From positions 744,001-808,000 of the forward strand of contig NZ_CP053482.1 in the NCBI RefSeq assembly GCF_016772315.1: 64,000 nucleotides of DNA, in the 5' to 3' direction. Positions 32,300-39,856 of the stretch are shown here, piece after piece. Position 1 is the stretch's first letter. Each line of letters begins with the position of its first letter. Source of the DNA: Thiothrix subterranea. GTDB lineage: Bacteria; Pseudomonadota; Gammaproteobacteria; Thiotrichales; Thiotrichaceae. A program made the translations under genes and the position numbers. The notes under the pieces are model-generated. The model worked only from the letters and a program-made list of their open reading frames with translations, was not told where the DNA came from and did not search any database.

Positions 32300-32605
32300 T
32301 TACAGCCAGCTTTGGGTGGTGTCGTTATTTGCCGTCAGGTCTACAAAACCTGCGTAATCAACGCTCACAATCCCATCCATTGCTTTGCCTTCCAAACCGC
32401 GTGCCGCTAGGTCTGCACCTAACACATACACAGCCTTATCAGACATCGCAGCCTTTATCTTACCAGAAAAGCTTGATCCATCGACTGCACCAACCACGGC
32501 ATCTTCAATCATCAGGATCGAATCACCTGCATTGGCGTGTGCCAAGCAACTTTCAAAAGCCACACGTTCAAACGGGGACTTGTTGACAATATGTAACATA
32601 GACAT
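32300..32605 (-). CDS. dsrH: DsrH, sulfurtransferase subunit
   Basis: A 101-residue subunit of the DsrE2F2H2 hexamer, TusB-like. The conserved cysteine is in VAFESCLAHANAGDSIL (about residue 20). The ATG MSMLHIVNKSPFERV at 32605 is preceded by GGAGG. DsrEFH accepts sulfane sulfur and passes it to DsrC. Confidence 0.95.
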   Translation of the reverse strand: MSMLHIVNKSPFERVAFESCLAHANAGDSILMIEDAVVGAVDGSSFSGKIKAAMSDKAVYVLGADLAARGLEGKAMDGIVSVDYAGFVDLTANNDTTQSWL

Positions 32606-32619
32606 GTTCAAATCCTCCG

Positions 32620-33024
32620 TTAGAAGCTCAAAATCACTTCTTGCTCTGCCATCATTGCAGCCATTTCCTCGCGGTTGACCAGAATAATGGAAGGCTTTTC
32701 AGCGTAATCGTCGTCAGCATCTTCGTAAGTGAGTTCCATCAGGTCATCAACCGTCAGACCACGTTCTGCCAAAGACTCGCTGGAAACATACAGCTTGGTA
32801 ATGTCGTAGTCACCCAGCGCACGGAACGTCGGCGAGAAATTCTTCATGCCAGTGGCTTTGCTGTTTTGACCTTTAGTAATTTGGTAAACACCGTCGTCGA
32901 TGAATGCCAAACTAACATTTTGCTCAAACGCAGCGGAAATCAGTACGACTTCCAAGGCTTCCAGTGCGTAGACCGTGCCGTAAGGAGCTTTGCGGTTTAC
33001 AAACAGAAAATTCTTTGTAGACAT
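32620..33024 (-). CDS. dsrF: DsrF, sulfurtransferase subunit
   Basis: A 134-residue TusC-like subunit of DsrEFH. It starts MSTKNFLFVNRKAPYGTVYA at 33024, where a ribosome binding site lies just upstream; an in-frame codon eight residues earlier is less likely. No cysteine is present, in line with a structural role for DsrF in the hexamer. Confidence 0.95.
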   Translation of the reverse strand: MSTKNFLFVNRKAPYGTVYALEALEVVLISAAFEQNVSLAFIDDGVYQITKGQNSKATGMKNFSPTFRALGDYDITKLYVSSESLAERGLTVDDLMELTYEDADDDYAEKPSIILVNREEMAAMMAEQEVILSF

Positions 33025-33037
33025 CTTTATCAGCTCC

Positions 33038-33430
33038 TTAATCGCCAAACACGACTAAACGATCAGACTGGATACCGCCTTCAACCAACTGACCCAAGCC
33101 CGAAATACGGAAACCGGGGGCAATGTTGTTAGCATCCAAACCTTGACGTTTCGCTTCATCGGCATCCATCAAGCCGCGACGTTGTGCCGCTGCGATACAG
33201 ATAACCAAGTCCAAACCGTGCTTTTCAGCCAACTCTGACCAGGATTTCTGGATCAGGCGGTCGTCAGCCGGTGGAACGCTCAGACGTGTGCCGTTATTTA
33301 CGCCGTCATGGTAGAAGAAAACACGGAAAATCTCGTGTCCCTTCTCCAGCGCGGCACGGGTGAACTGCAAGGCAGTATCAGCAGACTGGTGCTGATACGG
33401 ACCTTCGTTAACCATAATTGTGTATTTCAT
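33038..33430 (-). CDS. dsrE: DsrE, sulfurtransferase subunit
   Basis: A 130-residue TusD-like subunit with the active cysteine in LDLVICIAAAQRRG near residue 78, the position of Cys78 in Allochromatium DsrE. It starts MKYTIMVNEGPYQHQSADTA. It is the first of the three sulfurtransferase genes after dsrB. Confidence 0.96.
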   Translation of the reverse strand: MKYTIMVNEGPYQHQSADTALQFTRAALEKGHEIFRVFFYHDGVNNGTRLSVPPADDRLIQKSWSELAEKHGLDLVICIAAAQRRGLMDADEAKRQGLDANNIAPGFRISGLGQLVEGGIQSDRLVVFGD

Positions 33431-33458
33431 TCCGTGCTATTCCTCGTATCGTTGTCGA

Positions 33459-34535
33459 TCAGAAGCGGATGTGCGTTGAAGAGTTCAGGTTCGCACGCGC
33501 ACCACGCCAGTTGTCGATGTGATACTTGGTGAATGGCAAACCAGTCACTTCAAAGAAACGCGGCCAACCGATACGCTCAACCCACTCGTTGATACGCTCC
33601 CAATCTTTCGCGCCAGCTTTGTAGCACTCCAGAATTTTCTTAACGATCGCAGTCGCTTCAGGCCAGCGTGGTGGATTGTTCGGGATACCCGCTGCCACCA
33701 AACGTTGGAAAGTAGGCTTGCCACGTGCGTTGGAGTGATTACCACCGATCCAAACAGCCAACTGCGTGTACTGGTGGTCGTTGATTTGCATTGGAGGGCA
33801 TGGCGGGTAGCAAGCACCGCAACAAATGCACTTCTTCTCATCAACTTCCAAGGAAGGCTTGCCGTCAACCATTGCAGGGCGAATCGCCGCTACTGGGCAA
33901 CGTGCTACAACCGTTGGACGTTCGCACACATTACCAACCAGCGCGTGGTTGATTTTGGGTGGCTTAACGTGCTGAACGTTGATCGCGATGTCGCCTTGAC
34001 CGCCACAGTTGATCTGGCAGCAAGAAGTCGTAATGTGTACGCGGTTAGGCATATTCCATGACTTAAACTCTGGCAGCAGCTCATCCATCATCGCTTTCAC
34101 GACACCAGAAGCGTCAGTACCCGGAATGTCGCAGTGCAACCAACCTTGCGTATGAGACAGTGAAGTCACGGAGTTACGTGTACCACCGACTGGGAAACCG
34201 GCATCTTCCAATGCTTTTACCAGTGGCTCGACTTTCGCGCCGTCAGCCATTTGGAATTCGATGTTAGAACGAATGGTGAAGTGAACATAACCTTCGCCAT
34301 AAGTATCGCCGATGTCCATCAGCTTACGCAGCGTGAACACGTCGAGGATACGTTGAGTACCAGCACGAACTGTCCAAACTTTTTCGCCTGTTTTGGATAC
34401 GTGAACCAAAACGCCTGGGCGTGGGTCTTCGTGATATGCCCACAGGCCGAAGTTACGGCGCATAACTGGGTGCATGTACTGGAAACCATCCGGGCATCCA
34501 GACTCAATAGGATCGCGCATTTCTGGTGCGGCCAT
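33459..34535 (-). CDS. dsrB: Reverse dissimilatory sulfite reductase subunit beta
   Basis: A 358-residue subunit of the siroheme enzyme that, in sulfur oxidisers, oxidises DsrC-bound sulfur to sulfite. Siroheme/[4Fe-4S] ligands lie around TTSCCQINCGGQGD and NVCERPTVVARCPVAAI; the inserted ferredoxin domain has CICCGACYPPCPPMQI. It follows dsrA by 83 bases. Confidence 0.97.
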   Translation of the reverse strand: MAAPEMRDPIESGCPDGFQYMHPVMRRNFGLWAYHEDPRPGVLVHVSKTGEKVWTVRAGTQRILDVFTLRKLMDIGDTYGEGYVHFTIRSNIEFQMADGAKVEPLVKALEDAGFPVGGTRNSVTSLSHTQGWLHCDIPGTDASGVVKAMMDELLPEFKSWNMPNRVHITTSCCQINCGGQGDIAINVQHVKPPKINHALVGNVCERPTVVARCPVAAIRPAMVDGKPSLEVDEKKCICCGACYPPCPPMQINDHQYTQLAVWIGGNHSNARGKPTFQRLVAAGIPNNPPRWPEATAIVKKILECYKAGAKDWERINEWVERIGWPRFFEVTGLPFTKYHIDNWRGARANLNSSTHIRF

Positions 34536-34618
34536 GTGAAGCCTCCGTCAAACTCAAATTTATCAATAATCTGGGCAACAAGGCAGGGTTAAACACTGCC
34601 TTGTTGCGAAGTGCCGTC

Positions 34619-35920
34619 TTAGGCAGCAGCAGCCATTTTCTCTTCGCGCTTGCGGTTGAACCAAGCTTCAGCAGCTTCGTCCCAACCGTCAGTACGCACG
34701 TAAGAAACGTTACGTGGTTGCTTGATCATGTTTGGATCTGGGTCGATACCGATGCCTTCGAGGAAGTTCACCAGACCGATACGCTCAATCATTTCGCCGC
34801 AACGTTCGTGTTCCAGACCATTTTCAGCCCAGAAGTCGATGATGGAAGCAGCCAGTTCAACGATGCGCTCGTAATCTTCTTCAGTATCCAGCTTCATGAA
34901 CGGGATCGTGACGATACCCATCAAGTCGCCGATTTTCAGAGTACGCTTACCACCGATCAAAACAGTTACGCCTTTATCATCACCGACTTGCAGTGCTTTT
35001 GGCATAACGTTCAGGCAGTGCATACAACGTACACAGTTGCTGTTATCAACGGTGATAGTGTCGTCATCGTTCAGCTTGATCGCTTGCGTTGGGCAGCGGC
35101 TGATAACGTTGTCGAACATGTATTGACGACCCGCAGAACGATCACCTTCTTTGCCAATTTCCTTGGCTTTCTTCATGATCATTTCTTTAACGGCTTCTTG
35201 GTTGACTTTCATGTCATCACGCCAAGTACCGATAACCGCGAAGTCCGCACGTTCAATCGCGTTTTGGCAGTCGTTCGGGCAGCCAGAAACTTTGAATTTG
35301 AACTTGTAAGGCAGCGCTGGGCGATGCACGTCATCCGTGAAGTTATTCATCAGACGGCGATGGATCGCGTGTTCGTTGCAGTTAGACATTTCGCAACGTG
35401 CTGCACCGACACAAGACATACCAGTACGCACGCAAGGGCCTGCACCACCCAAGTCCCAACCGTATTCGTTGATTTCATCAAAGAAGTGTTGGAAGTTAAC
35501 GCTGTTCGCACCGATGAACATGATATTGCCGGTTTGACCGTGGAACGTCTGCAAACCAGAACCCCACTTCTCCCAGCTATCTGCCAATTGGCGCAGCATG
35601 TCAGTGGTGTAGTAGTTGCCAGCCGGTGGCTGTACACGCAGGGTGTGGAATTCTTTGGATTCCGGGAACATGTGACCGACTTCAGAGAAGCGCGGAATAA
35701 TGCCGCCGCCATAACCGAAGACAGAAATGGTACCACCTTTCCAGTAGCCCATTTTGGTTTCGTAAGAATGCTCCAACTGACCCATCAGGCCGTTGATGGT
35801 GTTGCGGATGCGCTCATCTGGATGCTCATCACGCAGTTTCTTGAAACCGCTGATGAAGCTAGGCCATGGGCCTTCTTCCAGTACATCCAGCATCGGCGTT
35901 GGATAATTGTTCGTTGCCAT
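34619..35920 (-). CDS. dsrA: Reverse dissimilatory sulfite reductase subunit alpha
   Basis: A 433-residue catalytic subunit, first gene of the operon. Siroheme-cluster cysteines lie in GMSCVGAARCEMSNC and VSGCPNDCQN; the ferredoxin insertion shows CVRCMHCLNVMPKAL. The start MATNNYPTPMLDVLEEGPWP at 35920 follows an AGGAGGCAGGT box. The order dsrABEFHCMKLJOP matches Allochromatium, where it serves sulfur oxidation rather than sulfate respiration. Confidence 0.97.
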   Translation of the reverse strand: MATNNYPTPMLDVLEEGPWPSFISGFKKLRDEHPDERIRNTINGLMGQLEHSYETKMGYWKGGTISVFGYGGGIIPRFSEVGHMFPESKEFHTLRVQPPAGNYYTTDMLRQLADSWEKWGSGLQTFHGQTGNIMFIGANSVNFQHFFDEINEYGWDLGGAGPCVRTGMSCVGAARCEMSNCNEHAIHRRLMNNFTDDVHRPALPYKFKFKVSGCPNDCQNAIERADFAVIGTWRDDMKVNQEAVKEMIMKKAKEIGKEGDRSAGRQYMFDNVISRCPTQAIKLNDDDTITVDNSNCVRCMHCLNVMPKALQVGDDKGVTVLIGGKRTLKIGDLMGIVTIPFMKLDTEEDYERIVELAASIIDFWAENGLEHERCGEMIERIGLVNFLEGIGIDPDPNMIKQPRNVSYVRTDGWDEAAEAWFNRKREEKMAAAA

Positions 35921-36241
35921 ACCTGCCTCCTCAGTAAACGATTGCAATGGCGTTTCCTCTTGACCAGCTCTACAAACTTCACAGCCAAGGGAAAGATCAA
36001 GTCAAAAACGGGTCACGTAACGTGGTTTCGCTCTATTTGCGAGTGGGCTAAGTGTATGCGTCATGCCTGCATCATAGAATCTCACCCATGGGGTGTTAGC
36101 TGAATCCATGCTGTATCCCTAAGGGGATAGGCGCTTAACATAATCAAAAATAGTCCACTAGCAGCGGTACAATAGCATATTCGGATTTTTTAATATTGCA
36201 AATAGCTACAGTGATTATCGGTCTTTGTCGAGGTCTATAAG
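35921..36241. promoter_or_regulatory. Intergenic control region between dsrA and the divergent tauD-like gene
   Basis: A 321-base gene-free gap that must hold the promoter of the dsr operon (minus) and of the plus-strand gene. Three inverted repeats are visible: CACGT A ACGTG at 36014-36024, CACCC ATG GGGTG near 36083, and TATCCC TAAG GGGATA at 36114-36129. These are candidate operators. I could not assign -35/-10 boxes on either strand with confidence. Confidence 0.5.
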
Positions 36242-37147
36242 ATGCATAATTCTCCTTTTAATCTCAATGAGTTAACCACCTATCAAACATGGCGTAACAA
36301 AAAATTATCAGCCTACCCGTTACGACCCGAAGCGTTGATGACGACAATTGCAGACCCTGAAAACCCCACTAACACCGAAATAGCGCAACTCCAGCGCATT
36401 TGTCACCAACACAATCTCGCGCTGTACCATTTTGTGCAAGGCGACGTGCGCAGCAAGCGGCACGTCCACCGTTTAGGGCAGAAAGTGGGCTTGTTGCGGC
36501 TGGATAGCAATCTGTGCGCGGATGAAGATAGCCTCACTTCCTTACACGTTACCTCGCACGCGGGGCAGCATGATTACATTCCCTACACCAATAAACCGCT
36601 GAGCTGGCATACCGACGGTTACTACAACCTGCCCGAAGAGCAAATTCACGGCATGTTGTTGCATTGCGCCCAACCAGCACTTGAAGGCGGTGAAAGCTGG
36701 TTGATGGATCATGAAATTGCCTACATTTTATTGCGTGATGCCAACCCTGATTACATTCACGCCTTGATGCACCCGAATGCCTTCACGATTCCGGCCAACA
36801 TATTGAACGGGGAAATCATTCGCCCCGAACAATCCGGCCCCGTGTTTAGCGTCACCGCTGCGGGGCATTTGCACATGCGCTATTCCGCCCGCCAGCGCAA
36901 TGTGATCTGGCGTGATGACCCGATGACACGGGAAGCCGCCGATTTCCTATTGAATTTATGGCAACAGGACTCACCTTACAAAATAGGGTACACATTACAA
37001 GCAGGCGAAGGCTTGTTGTGCAACAACGTGCTGCATAACCGCACTGCATTTAAAGACAGCGACGACCCGACACAAACCCGCCTGCTATACCGTGGACGTT
37101 ATTTTGATCGGGTTAAAGAACCTAAGGAGAGAATATGCTCAGTTTAA
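36242..37147 (+). CDS. TauD/TfdA-family Fe(II)/2-oxoglutarate dioxygenase
   Basis: A 301-residue cytoplasmic protein of the taurine-dioxygenase superfamily. The iron triad is visible: H123 and D125 in SWHTDGYYNL and H265 in LCNNVLHNRTAF; a downstream Arg (RLLYRGRYFDR) would bind 2-oxoglutarate. TauD enzymes release sulfite from taurine, but this family is broad and the substrate cannot be read from the sequence. It is divergent from dsrA, and its 3' end overlaps the next small gene by 13 bases. Confidence 0.85.
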   Translation: MHNSPFNLNELTTYQTWRNKKLSAYPLRPEALMTTIADPENPTNTEIAQLQRICHQHNLALYHFVQGDVRSKRHVHRLGQKVGLLRLDSNLCADEDSLTSLHVTSHAGQHDYIPYTNKPLSWHTDGYYNLPEEQIHGMLLHCAQPALEGGESWLMDHEIAYILLRDANPDYIHALMHPNAFTIPANILNGEIIRPEQSGPVFSVTAAGHLHMRYSARQRNVIWRDDPMTREAADFLLNLWQQDSPYKIGYTLQAGEGLLCNNVLHNRTAFKDSDDPTQTRLLYRGRYFDRVKEPKERICSV

Positions 37148-37332
37148 GCCAAATTTTGATGGTAGACGGCGATAAGATCAGCAATTTCGAGGAATTAAAG
37201 CAAATCGTGCAACAACGCGCTTTGGAAACCGGCTCAATCTTTTTCCAGATTGATATTGAACCACCCGGCTACAAAGACCGCCCCGATGATTGGTACGACC
37301 AATTGGAAATCACTTTTTCGTCGGCGAGGTAA
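37135..37332 (+). CDS. Small protein of unknown function (65 residues)
   Basis: A 65-residue acidic protein starting MLSLSQILMVDGDKISNFEE that I do not recognise. It overlaps the tauD-like stop by 13 bases, has a GGAGA box upstream, and ends five bases before the Cas6-like gene. This tight packing supports a real coding gene in a three-gene operon. No membrane segment or cysteine is present; the C-terminal half is rich in Pro, Asp and Tyr. Confidence 0.6.
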   Translation: MLSLSQILMVDGDKISNFEELKQIVQQRALETGSIFFQIDIEPPGYKDRPDDWYDQLEITFSSAR

Positions 37333-37337
37333 GCGAC

Positions 37338-38027
37338 ATGTTTTGGCAGGAAGACGAGGACAAAACCCTCCCCTATCAAGCACCCGATGACGTGCTGGAC
37401 GTGAGTTTCGCCATTGCGTGCAAGCAATTGCCGCTGGATCATGCGTGGGATTTAGCACAAGCCGTCCAGCAAGCCCTGCCTTGGTTTGCCGATGAAATCG
37501 TCGCGGGTGTTCACCCAATTCACGTTGCTGAAAGTGGCAACGGCTGGGAACGCCCCGATGATGCCAGCAACCAATTACTGCTACCGTCGCGGCGCACGCG
37601 GATGTTTTTACGCATTCCCAAATCACGCATCCCCGAAACACAAGCACTGTCCGGCACAACGTTGGATGTAAACGGCTACAAAGTCGGCTTGCGGGACATG
37701 AAGGAAAAACCGTTCGTGCATACCTCGGTGATTTTTGCGCGTTACGTGCTCTCGGATGCTGCAGAAGACGAAAATAGCTTCTTGCAACGCATGGCAGCAG
37801 AAGTAAAACGGGTAGCGGATTTCAAGGTGAAAAAGATGCTATGCGGCAAAAGTCACGCACTGCGTACCCCGCAAGGCGTGTTACACACGCGCCACTTAAT
37901 GCTGGCGGATTTGGACAGTGACCCTTCCATTCGCTTGCAGCAATACGGGCTGGGTGAAGGGCGCAAGCTGGGTTGCGGGCTATTTATGCCGCACAAAGGC
38001 ATTAAAACCCTGAAACCAACGGAATAG
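37338..38027 (+). CDS. Cas6/Cmx6-like protein (stand-alone)
   Basis: A 229-residue protein resembling the type I-MYXAN Cas6/Cmx6 family, with VLDVSFAIACKQLPLDHAWD at the start, a middle LPSRRTRMFLRIPKSRI strand-helix block, and the C-terminal glycine-rich motif GLGEGRKLGCGLFMPHKG typical of Cas6/RAMP RNA-binding proteins. Cas6 enzymes cut CRISPR precursor RNA; H35 in PLDHAW is a possible catalytic residue. No CRISPR array or other cas gene is visible in the window. The start at 37338 follows GGCGAGGTAAG. Family call is from sequence pattern memory. Confidence 0.7.
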   Translation: MFWQEDEDKTLPYQAPDDVLDVSFAIACKQLPLDHAWDLAQAVQQALPWFADEIVAGVHPIHVAESGNGWERPDDASNQLLLPSRRTRMFLRIPKSRIPETQALSGTTLDVNGYKVGLRDMKEKPFVHTSVIFARYVLSDAAEDENSFLQRMAAEVKRVADFKVKKMLCGKSHALRTPQGVLHTRHLMLADLDSDPSIRLQQYGLGEGRKLGCGLFMPHKGIKTLKPTE

Positions 38028-38081
38028 TCACGCACCTTTCCCCTATCCCTTTTGAGGAATGGGAGGCGCACTGCTTTTTCG

Positions 38082-38087
38082 TATAAT
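38082..38087 (+). promoter_or_regulatory. Candidate -10 box before the DsrC-like gene
   Basis: A perfect TATAAT, 58 bases before the ATG. No good -35 is seen at the usual spacing, so an activator or another sigma factor may be used. It suggests that the DsrC-like gene has its own promoter apart from the three genes upstream. Confidence 0.4.
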
Positions 38088-38144
38088 TTTGCGGTCAAGA
38101 ATTTCATCGAATGGCAACATTCATATTTGCATGAGGAATTAAAC

Positions 38145-38489
38145 ATGGCTTACGAAGTAAACGGTACAACCATCGAAACCACTGAAGCAGGTTATCTGGT
38201 AGACCTCAACGATTGGAACGAAGAAGTTGCTAAAGTTATTGCTGCTGAAGAAGGTATTGGCGAATTGAGCGAGCGTCATTGGGATGTGATCAACTATTTG
38301 CGTGATCAATACATCAACAACGGTGGCACGCAACCAATGGAACGCATTATCCAGAAAGCCATGGCTGATCAGTGGGGCGACAAAAAGCTGACCAGTAAAG
38401 ACATGTACACCCTGTTTCCACGCGCACCCAGCAAGCAAGGCTTGAAAGTCGCTGGTCTGCCAGCCACTAACCGCAAAGGCGGCTATTGA
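38145..38489 (+). CDS. DsrC/TusE-family protein lacking C-terminal-arm cysteines (RspA-like)
   Basis: A 114-residue paralogue of DsrC. The core matches DsrC (GYLVDLNDWNEEVAKVIA, SERHWDVINYLRDQY). The C-terminal arm reads KQGLKVAGLPATNRKGGY: both redox cysteines of true DsrC are replaced (Leu and Gly), and the whole protein has no cysteine. It therefore cannot carry sulfur by the DsrC mechanism. Cysteine-poor members of the family have been termed RspA and proposed to be regulatory. It has its own -10 box and a terminator after it. The start at 38145 follows TGAGGAA. Confidence 0.85.
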   Translation: MAYEVNGTTIETTEAGYLVDLNDWNEEVAKVIAAEEGIGELSERHWDVINYLRDQYINNGGTQPMERIIQKAMADQWGDKKLTSKDMYTLFPRAPSKQGLKVAGLPATNRKGGY

Positions 38490-38499
38490 TTTCTACCCG

Positions 38500-38520
38500 A
38501 AAGGGGGTATTCCCCCTTTT
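38500..38520 (+). terminator. Rho-independent terminator after the DsrC-like gene
   Basis: AAAGGGGG, loop TATT, CCCCCTTT followed by T. The 8-bp stem lies 11 bases after the stop codon. Confidence 0.75.
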
Positions 38521-38577
38521 ACGTGAATCCGTTTATCCTGTTATTAGGATTTGGTTAATTTTAGAGAGGCATCGGAC

Positions 38578-38769
38578 ATGAGCACTAAGCAAGAGCTGAT
38601 CAGCGAAATGATTGAAATGCAGCGCAAATTTACTGCATATGAGCAATCAGGTAATTTCAGTGCTGAAGAGTATTACGTTGGTGAGTGGAAAGCTTACCGC
38701 GAACGTTATCAGGAACTGACTAATGAAGTCCGCGAAATGGCTTCTAAAGAAGCGAATTTCTGGAAATAA
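38578..38769 (+). CDS. Small protein of unknown function (63 residues)
   Basis: A 63-residue, charged, helix-rich protein (MSTKQELISEMIEMQRKFTA; YYVGEWKAYRERYQELTNEV). The start at 38578 follows AGAGAGGC; an in-frame codon nine residues upstream lacks a site. It lies between two terminators, so it is a separate transcript. I do not recognise it. It could be a small regulatory or adaptor protein; nothing beyond its helical look supports that. Confidence 0.65.
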   Translation: MSTKQELISEMIEMQRKFTAYEQSGNFSAEEYYVGEWKAYRERYQELTNEVREMASKEANFWK

Positions 38770-38791
38770 GCTATCACAGCTTCAGATACGC

Positions 38792-38817
38792 AAAAGCCGC
38801 TCATTAGCGGCTTTTTT
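38792..38817 (+). terminator. Rho-independent terminator after the 63-residue gene
   Basis: GCCGCT, loop CATT, AGCGGC, then six T. It sits between the plus-strand group and the minus-strand envelope protein gene. Confidence 0.85.
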
Positions 38818-38841
38818 AATGCCAATAACGGATGAAGCAAC

Positions 38842-39732
38842 CTACTGAGTACACGTTACACAGCCCGGCTTGCCGACCGAACGCACTTTGCGCACTTCAG
38901 CCCAAACACCAAAGTTCGCCTCATGGCGCACATCTAAAATCTCAACGAGATCACCCTTTTGGAAACCACCCATGGTGCGAGTACCATAAGGCTGGTCGTA
39001 AATGCCGTGAATTTTTTGCGTGCGGTATTGCTCACCAATCACGGGTAAACCGCTGTGTGAAGCAATATGCAAACGCTGCCCATGCCAGCCTTGCTCACGC
39101 AATTCCCCCAAATATACCCAAGTGATAATGCCTACCGGTAACGGCTGACCGCGCGGCACGTCATCGGGAATCACCACAGCATTAGCCGCCACCACATCTT
39201 CTTGAAAGCTTGGCGCAAGCTGAAAACTCGCATCACTCGACTCCTGCTTTCTGAGAATTTCAGAACGATTGGCTTGTGCCACGCGCTCATCGTCATTGGC
39301 TTTAATCGCTTTAACGGCTTTGACTTTTTTAACCGCCGTTTTTGATGTCAGCAGCGTTTTTTGCGTGACCACGGCGGGACGTTTTACTGCTACTGCCGAA
39401 AAATCTTGCCCCACGCGCGCAAAGTCAATGACGGCAGTATTATTATTTAACGCCACAGGAACACGCGCCACTGGAGCGGGCGCAGGCGGTGGTGGCAGCG
39501 GAATACGGCTGGTACGCACCACACGCAGCGGCTTCACGTCTTGTAAGCTACTGCTTAAAACAGACGGAGCGGGCGGCAACACGTCATTGGCTTCCAATAC
39601 ATTAAGACGCTGATAGAAATAACCTAAACCTGCCAACGTACTCGCTTGCACGGCGGCGATCGGCCCCCAAATCACAAGCTGTTTGGCGTGACTTTCCCAC
39701 CACGACACTTTTTTGATTACCAATTGCCCCAT
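38842..39732 (-). CDS. Membrane-anchored protein with C-terminal SH3-like domain
   Basis: A 296-residue protein with one N-terminal membrane helix (residues about 18-40), a proline/alanine-rich linker (RIPLPPPPAPAPVARVPV), a lysine-rich segment and a C-terminal SH3-like region with GIYDQPYGTRTMGGFQKGDL and VEILDVRHEANFGVWAEVRK. Such layouts are common in envelope proteins that bind peptidoglycan or partners. The last residues contain a CVTC motif. The exact function is unknown. Confidence 0.75.
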   Translation of the reverse strand: MGQLVIKKVSWWESHAKQLVIWGPIAAVQASTLAGLGYFYQRLNVLEANDVLPPAPSVLSSSLQDVKPLRVVRTSRIPLPPPPAPAPVARVPVALNNNTAVIDFARVGQDFSAVAVKRPAVVTQKTLLTSKTAVKKVKAVKAIKANDDERVAQANRSEILRKQESSDASFQLAPSFQEDVVAANAVVIPDDVPRGQPLPVGIITWVYLGELREQGWHGQRLHIASHSGLPVIGEQYRTQKIHGIYDQPYGTRTMGGFQKGDLVEILDVRHEANFGVWAEVRKVRSVGKPGCVTCTQ

Positions 39733-39856
39733 GCAAAACTCCTTGTAGCTGCATCTACGTTATTTCCTTTTTCTACCTAAAATAGCGTGAGATGCAAACT
39801 GCATTCCAGATAAAGAATAGGAATTTTCAGCTTAGTGGTGGGTTTACGTTAGGTAA

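Noticed and set aside
34526-36103. Long open frame of 525 codons on the plus strand
   Set aside because: It is antisense to dsrA and part of dsrB. Codon bias of the real genes keeps the opposite strand open; the product has no recognisable domain.
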